Program-made: the position numbers and the translations under genes
Part shown: one piece after another, positions 57,718 through 64,000 of the stretch
Layout: every line of letters begins with the position of its first letter
How positions within the stretch are numbered: position 1 is the first letter of the stretch
The notes under the pieces: model-generated
What the model was told of the DNA's origin: nothing
Databases searched by the model: none
The model's input: the letters and a program-made list of their open reading frames with translations, nothing else
Assembly (NCBI RefSeq): GCF_033097365.1
Contig: NZ_AP028461.1
Coordinates: forward strand, 10,257,501-10,321,500
Reading direction: 5' to 3'
From: Actinoplanes sichuanensis
Lineage (GTDB): Bacteria; Actinomycetota; Actinomycetes; Mycobacteriales; Micromonosporaceae
DNA: 64,000 nucleotides

Positions 57718-58843
57718 ACTCGGGCGCCTGCGGCTGACGGGGAGCCGTCTCGACCTGCACCGGTGGAAACAGCTCCTCGTCCGAGACACCCATCTCGGCC
57801 AGCTTGCGGGCGCTGACCAGCACCCGCGACTCCAGCGACCCCACCGCCCGGTTGTACGCGGTCACCGCACCACCCAGCGCCGTACCCAGCTTGTCCACAT
57901 GGTCACCGAGAGTGGACAGCCGGCCGTACAACTCCCGCGCCAGCCCGTGCACCGCCGCCGCGTTCCGGGTCAGCGCCTCCTGCCGCCACGAATACGCCAC
58001 CGTCCGCAGCATCGCGATCAACGTCGCCGGTGTCGCCAGCACGATGTTGCGGCGGAACGCGTGCTCCATCAGCGCCGGATCCCGCTGCAACGCCGCATCC
58101 AGAAACGGATCCGCCGGCACGAACAGCACCACGAAATCCGGCGCCGACTCGAACGCCGACCAGTACCGCTTCCCCGACAGCGCATCCACATGCGCCCGCA
58201 GATGCCGGGCATGCTGATCCAGATGCCCGTCCCGGGTGTGTTCGTCCCGGGCCTCCATCGCCGACAGATAACCCTCCAGCGGCGCCTTCGCGTCCACCAC
58301 CACCGTCCGGCCGCCGTGCAGCCGCACCACCAGGTCCGGACGCACCCCCTGCTCATCCGTCGACGCCGTCACCTGCTCCGCGAAATCACAGTGCTCCAGC
58401 AGCCCGGCCGCCTCCACGATCCGCCGCAACTGGTGCTCACCCCACCGGCCCCGCACCTGCGGCGCCCGCAACGCCGCCACCAACTGCCGCGTCTCGGTAC
58501 GCAACTCACCCGACACCGCACCCATCGCCCGGACCTGCTCCCGCAACTCCGCATACGCGTCGATCCGGTCGTGCTCCAACTGGGCGACCCGCTGCTCGTA
58601 CCGCCGCAACGTGTCATGCAACGGCGCCACCGCCCGCGCCACCGCCTCCTGGGACTGCGCCGTCGCCTCATAGGACAGCGCCCGCAACGACTGCTCCAGC
58701 CGCTGCTCACCATCCCGGGCGGCCTCCACCGTCGCCTCCAGACGGGCGATGTCGGTCGCCGCCCGCGCCCGCGCCGCGAGCCAGCCGACCGCCGCGCCCA
58801 CCGCGAGACAGACAAGAATCACAGCCAGTGTCGAGAACGTCAC
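57710..58843 (-). CDS. rmuC: DNA recombination protein RmuC
   Basis: 377 residues. An N-terminal hydrophobic anchor ([18 protein letters not shown]) is followed by a coiled coil (about 30-125) and the RmuC nuclease-like domain ([68 protein letters not shown]). RmuC limits inversion at short repeats. The GTG at 58841-58843 lies six bases after CAATCT; the preceding GTG is also possible. Confidence 0.9.
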   Translation of the reverse strand: MTFSTLAVILVCLAVGAAVGWLAARARAATDIARLEATVEAARDGEQRLEQSLRALSYEATAQSQEAVARAVAPLHDTLRRYEQRVAQLEHDRIDAYAELREQVRAMGAVSGELRTETRQLVAALRAPQVRGRWGEHQLRRIVEAAGLLEHCDFAEQVTASTDEQGVRPDLVVRLHGGRTVVVDAKAPLEGYLSAMEARDEHTRDGHLDQHARHLRAHVDALSGKRYWSAFESAPDFVVLFVPADPFLDAALQRDPALMEHAFRRNIVLATPATLIAMLRTVAYSWRQEALTRNAAAVHGLARELYGRLSTLGDHVDKLGTALGGAVTAYNRAVGSLESRVLVSARKLAEMGVSDEELFPPVQVETAPRQPQAPEFS

Positions 58844-58884
58844 CACCGCAGATTGCCAGACCGGGCGTCCACGACAAGCGGGGG

Positions 58885-58890
58885 TACCGT
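58885..58890 (+). promoter_or_regulatory. -10 hexamer TACCGT for the Gly-rich membrane protein gene
   Basis: Seven bases before the ATG at 58898, in the short divergent gap with rmuC. Confidence 0.45.
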
Positions 58891-58897
58891 GGAAAAC

Positions 58898-59650
58898 ATG
58901 AAGGGCGTGTTGCTGATCCTGCTCATCGTCGTGCTCGCCGGCCTGGCCATCGCCGCCACCCAGCGAGGCGGCAAAGCCCGCCGCCAGACCGAACTCGACG
59001 ACGCCCGAGCCGACGCCCACCGCTGGTATGAGCGGCTCGGCGGCCAGGTCATGAACCTCACCTCCGAGGAGCCGGCAGCCCGGCAGGCCCTCGCCGACGC
59101 GAGCGAACGCTACAACGCCGCCGGCGGCCAGCTACAGACCGCCAATTCGGTACGGCAGTTCCAACTCGCCCGCGAGTCGGCGCTGGAAGGCCTCACCTAC
59201 GCCCGCGCCGCCCGCCTGGCCATGGGCCTCGACCCCGGCCCCGACCTGCCGCCGCTCAGCTCCGCCCACAACACCGGCCAGATCACCCACGAACGTGAGG
59301 TGACCGTGCAGGGCCACTCCTACAAAGCCGGCCCGCGCCCCGGCGCCGACACCCCCTACTACTACCCGGGCGGCCGGGTCGAGGGCCGCCCGGTGCCGGC
59401 CGGCTGGTATTCGACACCCGTCTGGCGCACCGCGCTCGGCGCCGGCGCCGGAGTCCTCGGCGGCATGCTCATCTTCGACGCCCTGTTCTCCCCCGAATTC
59501 GGCGACTTCGGAAACTTCGGCGGCGACTTCGCGTCCGGCGACTTCGCCGGCGGAGACATGGCCGCCGGCGACTTCAGCGGCGGCGGCGATCTCGGCGGCT
59601 TCAGCGGCGGCGATTTCGGTGGCGGCGATTTCGGCGGTTTCGACTTCTAG
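58898..59650 (+). CDS. Membrane protein with Gly-Asp-Phe-rich tail, unknown function
   Basis: 250 residues. An N-terminal transmembrane helix (VLLILLIVVLAGLAIA), a helical region (about 30-115) with a conserved-looking WYERLGGQVMNL, a Pro/Gly/Tyr linker ([14 protein letters not shown]), a second hydrophobic segment (ALGAGAGVLGGMLIFDALF) and a terminal stretch built on GDFGG/GDFSGG units. The tail resembles glycine-rich tails of TPM/YgcG-type or DUF1542-like proteins, but I cannot name a family. Confidence 0.75.
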   Translation: MKGVLLILLIVVLAGLAIAATQRGGKARRQTELDDARADAHRWYERLGGQVMNLTSEEPAARQALADASERYNAAGGQLQTANSVRQFQLARESALEGLTYARAARLAMGLDPGPDLPPLSSAHNTGQITHEREVTVQGHSYKAGPRPGADTPYYYPGGRVEGRPVPAGWYSTPVWRTALGAGAGVLGGMLIFDALFSPEFGDFGNFGGDFASGDFAGGDMAAGDFSGGGDLGGFSGGDFGGGDFGGFDF

Positions 59651-59734
59651 CGGGACGATGGCGTTCGATCGCTTTGCCGGGCGGGTGCCGTTGGATCGCC
59701 GGGCGGGACGGATGGCGTTCGATCGCGTGGCGGG

Positions 59735-59842
59735 TTCGGCGGCGGCTGAGCGCGTGGCGGGTTCGGCGGCGGCTGAGCGCGTGGCGGGTTCGGCGGCGGC
59801 TGAGCGCGTGGCGGGTTCGGCGGCGGCTGAGCGCGTGGCGGG
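59735..59842. repeat. 27-bp tandem repeat, four exact copies
   Basis: Unit TTCGGCGGCGGCTGAGCGCG + TGGCGGG at 59735-59761, 59762-59788, 59789-59815 and 59816-59842, with diverged copies on both sides (about 59657-59734 and 59843-59895). It reads AAAERVAGS in one plus frame and RAQPPPNPP in one minus frame. The minus frame adjoins, out of register, the gene ending at 59862. Confidence 0.9.
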
Positions 59843-59861
59843 ACCGGTGGCGGTCGATCGC

Positions 59862-60401
59862 CTAGCGGGGCAGGTGGCGGTCTATCGCGCGGCGTAGCGC
59901 CCGCGGGCTCGGCCAGATCTGCGTCAGGTCCGCGGTGAACGCCGGCCCGCGCGGTGTGTCCGCCAGCACCGGCCCACCACTGTCGCCCTCCTGCACCTGA
60001 TGCACGCTGTCCAGGTCCGCCGGAACCACATCCAGAACCGTCCGCAGCCCCTCCCGGCGGATCACCACCGCCGCGATGTCCGCCCAATCCAGCAGGATCG
60101 GATCGGACTCCTGCGCGGCCAGCTCCAGCCCACCCGACGACACCCGCACCCACGTCGGCAGTGCCGCCCGAGCCGAAACCGCATACGCCCCGGCCGCCGC
60201 GGCGCCGACCAGCACCGCCTGGAGCGCGGTCACCCACCACGGGTCCCCGCTGTCCCCGGCGATCCACCCCACCACCGGGGAGACCGCCAGGTAGGCCACC
60301 ATCAGCACCACGAACACCATGACGAAGGTCCGGGCCGGCGACGACCGGAACAACATCGCGTCCCGAGCCGGAGCCCGGACCTCCTCAGGTGCGATCGACA
60401 T
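59862..60401 (-). CDS. Membrane protein with PH-like C-terminal domain
   Basis: 179 residues. Two transmembrane helices (TFVMVFVVLMVAYLAVSPVV and WWVTALQAVLVGAAAAGAYAV) are followed by a small domain resembling bacterial PH folds (VRVSSGGLELAAQESDPILLDWADIAAVVIRREGLR). The ATG at 60399-60401 has AGGAGG only one base upstream, too close to act as a normal ribosome site. The stop lies inside degenerate copies of the 27-bp repeat. Function unknown. Confidence 0.75.
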   Translation of the reverse strand: MSIAPEEVRAPARDAMLFRSSPARTFVMVFVVLMVAYLAVSPVVGWIAGDSGDPWWVTALQAVLVGAAAAGAYAVSARAALPTWVRVSSGGLELAAQESDPILLDWADIAAVVIRREGLRTVLDVVPADLDSVHQVQEGDSGGPVLADTPRGPAFTADLTQIWPSPRALRRAIDRHLPR

Positions 60402-60424
60402 GCCTCCTATGGTGGCCGCCCCGC

Positions 60425-62962
60425 TCAGAATGCGCAGGCGATCACCAGCTCTGGGGTGCGGTCCCGAAGCAGGTCCAGCTTGCCGATCCGCGCCGCCGCC
60501 CGGAAATCACCATCGATCGACTCCAGTCGATCAAGCAGGTCAGCCGGCCCGAGCGCCTCGGCCAGCGGAACCTCGGTCTTCATCGACAACTTCCGGTCCG
60601 ACTTGGCCCGGCGAACCTGCCGCAGCGCATCACCGGCCAGATCGAGCAACGACGGATCACTCTCCGGCGCCACCCGCGACAACTCGTACCGCGTCGGCCA
60701 CGTCGACAGGTGCACCGACCCGTACCGCCACCACGACCAGATCTCCTCGGTGACGAACGGCAGGAACGGCGCGAACAACCGCAACAACACCGACAACCCG
60801 GTAGCCAGCGCGGCCCGAGCCGAATCACCGGCCGGCCCCTCCGCGTACGCCCGGTTCTTGACCAGCTCGATGTAGTCGTCGCAGAACGTCCAGAAGAACG
60901 TCTCCGTCGCCTGCAACGCGTCGGTGTGCTGATAGTCGTCGAACGCGGCCGTCGCCGTCAGCACCACCTCAGTCAACCGGCCGAGCATCGCCCGGTCCAG
61001 CGGCTCGGTCACCGGCTGCCGCAGCGCCTCCGCCGCACCCAGCCCCAACGCGAACCTCGACGCGTTCAGCAGCTTCATCGCCAGCCGCCGCCCGACCTTC
61101 AACTGGGCCGGCTCGAACGCCAGATCCGCCCCCGGACGGCCACACGCCGCCCAATACCGGACCGCGTCCGACCCGTACTGCTCCAGCAGCTGAATCGGTG
61201 TCTCCACCTCGTTGCCCAGCGACTTCGAGATCTTCTTGTGGTCCGGATCGAGGATCCAGCCGGACAGGACCGCACGCCGCCACGGCAGACCACCGGCCAG
61301 CTGACCGGCCCGCAACACCGACGAGAACAGCCAGGTCCGGATGATCTCCTGCCCCTGCGGGCGCAGATCCATCGGATAGGTACGGGCATGCAGATCCGGA
61401 TCGGTACTCCACCCCGTGACGATCTGCGGAGACAACGACGACGTCGCCCACGTGTCCATGACATCCGGGTCGGCGGTGAAACCACCCGGAACATCACGCT
61501 GTTCCTCCGACCAACCGGGCGGACACTCCGACGACGGATCGACAGGCAGCGCCGCGTCATCCGGCAGCAGTAGCCGGTCATAGTCGGGCTCCCCGTTCGC
61601 GTCCAGCCCATACCAGACCGGGATCGCGACACCGAAGAACCGCTGTCGGCTGATCAGCCAATCACCGGTCAGACCACCGACCCAATGCTCATAGCGGTGA
61701 CGCATGCTCTCCGGAACCCAGCGCAGCTCACGGCCCCGCCCCAGCAGCTCCCCGCGCAGCCCGGGATCACGCCCGCCGTTACGGATGAACCACTGCCGAC
61801 TCGTCACGATCTCCAACGGCCGGTCACCACGCTCGTAGAACTTGACCGGATGCGTGATCGGCGCCGGCTCCCCGAGCAGATCACCCGACTCCCGCAACAG
61901 CCGGATCATCTCGGCGCGCGCCGCGTTGACCGTCAACCCGGCCAGCCCCTGATAGGCGGCGGCCGGAACACCCGGCGGTGCCTCCGGCAGGAAACGGCCG
62001 TCCCGGCCCAGCACAACCCGCGTGTCCAGAGCCAGATCCCGCCACCACGTGACATCGGCCAGGTCACCGAACGTGCAGACCATCGCGATGCCCGTACCCT
62101 TGTCGGCTGCCGCGAGCGGATGGGCCCGAACCGGGACCTCGACGTCGAAGAGCGGCGTGCGAACCGACGTGAGACCCGCGAAGCGGGGATCACCCGGGTG
62201 ATGAACCAGCGCGACACACGCCGGCAGCAGCTCCGGCCGCGTCGTGTCGATGTCGACCGGCCCGTCCGGCCCCCGGAACCGCAACCGGTGGTAGGCGCCC
62301 GGCCGCTGCCGATCCTCCAGCTCCGCCTGCGCGACAGCCGTCCGGAACCCGATGTCCCACAGCGTCGGCGCCTCCGCCGTATACGCCTGACCGGCCGCGA
62401 GATTCGCCAGGAAAGCCCGCTGCGAAACCGCCCGCGCCCGCTCACCGATCGTCGTGTACGTCAGACCCCAGTCGACCGACAGCCCGAGCCGCCGCCACAG
62501 CGCCTCGAACCCCTTCTCATCCTCGACCGTCAGCCGACCACACAACTCGACGAAATTACGCCGCGAAATCGAGACCGGATCCTTCGGCGCCTTCGCCGGC
62601 GGCTCCCACGACGGGTCATACGGCAACGACGGATCACATCGGACACCGAACAGGTTCTGAACCCGGCGCTCCGTCGGCAACCCGTTGTCGTCGAACCCCA
62701 TCGGATAGAAGACGGACTTGCCGCGCATCCGCTGGAACCGGGCGACTGTGTCGGTGTGCGTATACGAGAAGACGTGCCCGATGTGCAACGAGCCCGATAC
62801 GGTCGGCGGAGGTGTATCGATCGCATACACGTCGGCCCGCTCCTTCGAGCGGTCGAACGCGTACGTCTCCTCCTCCTGCCAGCGCGGCGCCCACTTCTCC
62901 TCGAGCCCGTCCAGAGACGGCCGCTCGGGGAGACCGTGACGCCCGGTTCCCGTATCAGTCAT
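60425..62962 (-). CDS. valS: Valine--tRNA ligase, archaeal-like type
   Basis: 845-residue class I synthetase. HIGH is HIGH (residues 60-63, SGSLHIGHVFSYTHTD), KMSKS is KISKS (about 577-581, DHKKISKSLGN), and the editing domain has the expected DTTRPELLPACVALV. The pattern RMRGKSVFYPMGFDDNGLPTE and the lack of a clear long C-terminal coiled coil point to the archaeal/eukaryal-like ValRS branch found in some bacteria. The ATG at 62960-62962 has TACGCT seven bases upstream. Whether a bacterial-type ValRS also exists is not visible. Confidence 0.93.
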   Translation of the reverse strand: MTDTGTGRHGLPERPSLDGLEEKWAPRWQEEETYAFDRSKERADVYAIDTPPPTVSGSLHIGHVFSYTHTDTVARFQRMRGKSVFYPMGFDDNGLPTERRVQNLFGVRCDPSLPYDPSWEPPAKAPKDPVSISRRNFVELCGRLTVEDEKGFEALWRRLGLSVDWGLTYTTIGERARAVSQRAFLANLAAGQAYTAEAPTLWDIGFRTAVAQAELEDRQRPGAYHRLRFRGPDGPVDIDTTRPELLPACVALVHHPGDPRFAGLTSVRTPLFDVEVPVRAHPLAAADKGTGIAMVCTFGDLADVTWWRDLALDTRVVLGRDGRFLPEAPPGVPAAAYQGLAGLTVNAARAEMIRLLRESGDLLGEPAPITHPVKFYERGDRPLEIVTSRQWFIRNGGRDPGLRGELLGRGRELRWVPESMRHRYEHWVGGLTGDWLISRQRFFGVAIPVWYGLDANGEPDYDRLLLPDDAALPVDPSSECPPGWSEEQRDVPGGFTADPDVMDTWATSSLSPQIVTGWSTDPDLHARTYPMDLRPQGQEIIRTWLFSSVLRAGQLAGGLPWRRAVLSGWILDPDHKKISKSLGNEVETPIQLLEQYGSDAVRYWAACGRPGADLAFEPAQLKVGRRLAMKLLNASRFALGLGAAEALRQPVTEPLDRAMLGRLTEVVLTATAAFDDYQHTDALQATETFFWTFCDDYIELVKNRAYAEGPAGDSARAALATGLSVLLRLFAPFLPFVTEEIWSWWRYGSVHLSTWPTRYELSRVAPESDPSLLDLAGDALRQVRRAKSDRKLSMKTEVPLAEALGPADLLDRLESIDGDFRAAARIGKLDLLRDRTPELVIACAF

Positions 62963-62969
62963 GCCGGTC

Positions 62970-62975
62970 AGCGTA
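62970..62975 (-). promoter_or_regulatory. -10 hexamer TACGCT for valS
   Basis: Seven bases before the ATG at 62962; lies just before the end of the ogt gene, so valS seems to have its own leaderless transcript. Confidence 0.5.
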
Positions 62976-63003
62976 GGACCGGCACCACCGCGTCGCCATG
63001 CGA

Positions 63004-63498
63004 TTACGCCGCCGACTCGTGCTTCAACAGCCACTCCTTGACGTGCAGCCCCCAGCGGTAGCCGCCCAGCGACCCGTCCGTCCGCATCACCCGATGACAC
63101 GGCGTGAACAGCGCCACCGGATTGCGCGCGCAGGCCGCCGCCGCGGCACGGATCGCAGCCGGGCGGCCGGACAGTTCGGCGAAGCCCGTATAGGTCACCG
63201 GGGCGCCCGGTTTGATGTCACGCATCACCGCCCACGCGTGCGACATGAACGCGCCGGCCGTGTGCTGCTCCACATCGACCGCGTCGATCGCGGTGAGGTC
63301 GCCGTCCAGATACGCCCGGACGGCCGGACCCACCGCACCCGGATCGCCCGGTCGCGCCGGCTCCAGCAACACCGGATGCACCAGTTTCAGCAGCTCGGCC
63401 ACATCAGTCGTGAACCCGGCCGCGCGGACCGCGCCGGACTGCGCCACCACCACGGTGAACGGGCCGACCGGGGTGTTCAGAGTCGAATGAAGCAACAT
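63004..63498 (-). CDS. ogt: Methylated-DNA--protein-cysteine methyltransferase
   Basis: 164-residue suicide enzyme that removes O6-alkyl groups from guanine. The alkyl-accepting Cys is in FTPCHRVMR, preceded by the helix-turn-helix arginine finger region (RPAAIRAAAAACARNP) and YTGFAELSGRPAA. The ATG at 63496-63498 has GGAGG six bases upstream. An alkA-type gene lies just upstream in the same direction, so both probably belong to one alkylation-repair unit. Confidence 0.93.
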   Translation of the reverse strand: MLLHSTLNTPVGPFTVVVAQSGAVRAAGFTTDVAELLKLVHPVLLEPARPGDPGAVGPAVRAYLDGDLTAIDAVDVEQHTAGAFMSHAWAVMRDIKPGAPVTYTGFAELSGRPAAIRAAAAACARNPVALFTPCHRVMRTDGSLGGYRWGLHVKEWLLKHESAA

Positions 63499-63640
63499 CG
63501 TTTCCTCCTCGTCGAGGGTTACAGCGTGACGCGATTTCGTGGCGCGTGGGCCGGCAAGTGGCCTGCCTGTGGACAACTCGTGCGGTGGTTTCAGCAATGT
63601 GGACAACCGTCGGGACGGGGCCGCCGAGAGGTAGGTTCGG

Positions 63641-64000
63641 TCACGCGGCACGCCACAGGCGGATCAGGGCGTAGGAGCGCCACGGGCGCCAGCGTTCGGC
63701 GTACGACGAAAGGGCTTTTGCGGTGGCGGGCAGACCGAGAGCCTCGGCGCCGCGGCGGGCCGCCAGGTCGGTGGGGAGGAAGACGTCGGGGTCGCCTATC
63801 GCGCGCATGGCGACATAACCGGCGGTCCACGGGCCGATGCCGGGCAGTTCGGTCAGGCGGGCGACCGTCTCGGTGCGGTCGGCTGTCGGGTCGAGGTCGA
63901 GCTTGCCGTCGGCTACCGCCTCGGCCAAGGCCCGGATGGTGTCGCGGCGTGCCGCCGGCATGCCGAAGGCGGTGTCCGGAAGGGCGGCGATGATGTCGGC
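63641..64000 (-). CDS. alkA: C-terminal part of a 3-methyladenine DNA glycosylase (AlkA, possibly Ada-AlkA fusion)
   Basis: The gene enters from the right edge; 119 codons are visible. The helix-hairpin-helix glycosylase motif is clear: LTELPGIGPWTAGYVAMRA followed by the catalytic aspartate in PTDL. Many actinobacterial members carry N-terminal Ada domains (methyl-sensor, AraC) ahead of AlkA; whether this one does lies outside the window. Its association with ogt supports the alkylation-repair assignment. Confidence 0.85.
   Translation of the reverse strand, partial: ADIIAALPDTAFGMPAARRDTIRALAEAVADGKLDLDPTADRTETVARLTELPGIGPWTAGYVAMRAIGDPDVFLPTDLAARRGAEALGLPATAKALSSYAERWRPWRSYALIRLWRAA

Overview
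The window is GC-rich actinomycete chromosome, densely coded on both strands. It most likely comes from a Micromonosporaceae (Actinoplanes-like) organism. This rests on base composition, GTG/TTG starts, many apparently leaderless genes, and gene order. Two blocks recall Mycobacterium tuberculosis synteny (from memory): upp, phosphohexomutase, M20 amidohydrolase, lpdA, accA3, maf, accE5, accD5, birA, a PH-domain membrane protein and GtrA (Rv3277-Rv3309); then short uppS, phoH2, glpX, xseB, xseA and ispH (Rv1086-Rv1110). I saw no rRNA, tRNA, CRISPR array, transposase or prophage genes. The left-edge and right-edge genes are cut by the window.

Layout. 1-5.3 kb: an unrecognised acidic protein, a deoxyribose-phosphate aldolase gene coupled to one active-looking and one truncated aldehyde dehydrogenase, divergent upp, and a NUDIX hydrolase. 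5.5-11.7 kb: two large GT2 plus CDP-glycerol-glycerophosphotransferase fusions overlapping by 8 nt, followed by a GPP34 protein; this is a wall-glycopolymer (teichoic-acid-like) unit. 11.7-28 kb: phosphohexomutase, an SH3-like protein, a Ser/Thr kinase with an apparent frameshift, a B12-type acyl-CoA mutase, M20 amidohydrolase, DUF4349 lipoprotein, MBL-fold protein, metG with a possible leader-peptide attenuator, a double GNAT protein, lpdA and DedA.

28-43 kb: the acyl-CoA carboxylase region (accA3, maf, accE, accD, birA). Usually compact, here it is split by a three-gene, lower-GC type VII secretion cassette (31.3-34.2 kb; two putative substrates and a mycosin) and by a plus-strand kinase / small membrane protein / M50 protease block (34.6-38.4 kb). 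The carboxylase makes methylmalonyl-CoA or malonyl-CoA, BirA biotinylates AccA, and the mutase could feed methylmalonyl-CoA to succinyl-CoA. 43-56 kb: a sigma factor with a C-terminal zinc finger, pckG, a short-chain prenyl transferase, trehalose-phosphatase, PIN-PhoH, a transglycosylase, a trypsin-like protease, rhomboid, glpX, DUF4245 and xseBA. 56-64 kb: two membrane proteins, ispH, rmuC, repeat-bearing loci, an archaeal-like valS, ogt and the C-terminal part of an AlkA glycosylase.

Regulation. At least 20 genes have a TAnnnT-like hexamer ending 6-8 nt before the start codon and no Shine-Dalgarno, as expected for leaderless mRNAs. Convergent gene pairs are separated by long perfect hairpins, several sharing a GGTACGG core. 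The most unusual candidates are the Met-rich leader upstream of metG, a perfect CRP-type palindrome inside a terminator loop before the transglycosylase gene, the inverted repeat between deoC and upp, and the insertions in the acc locus.
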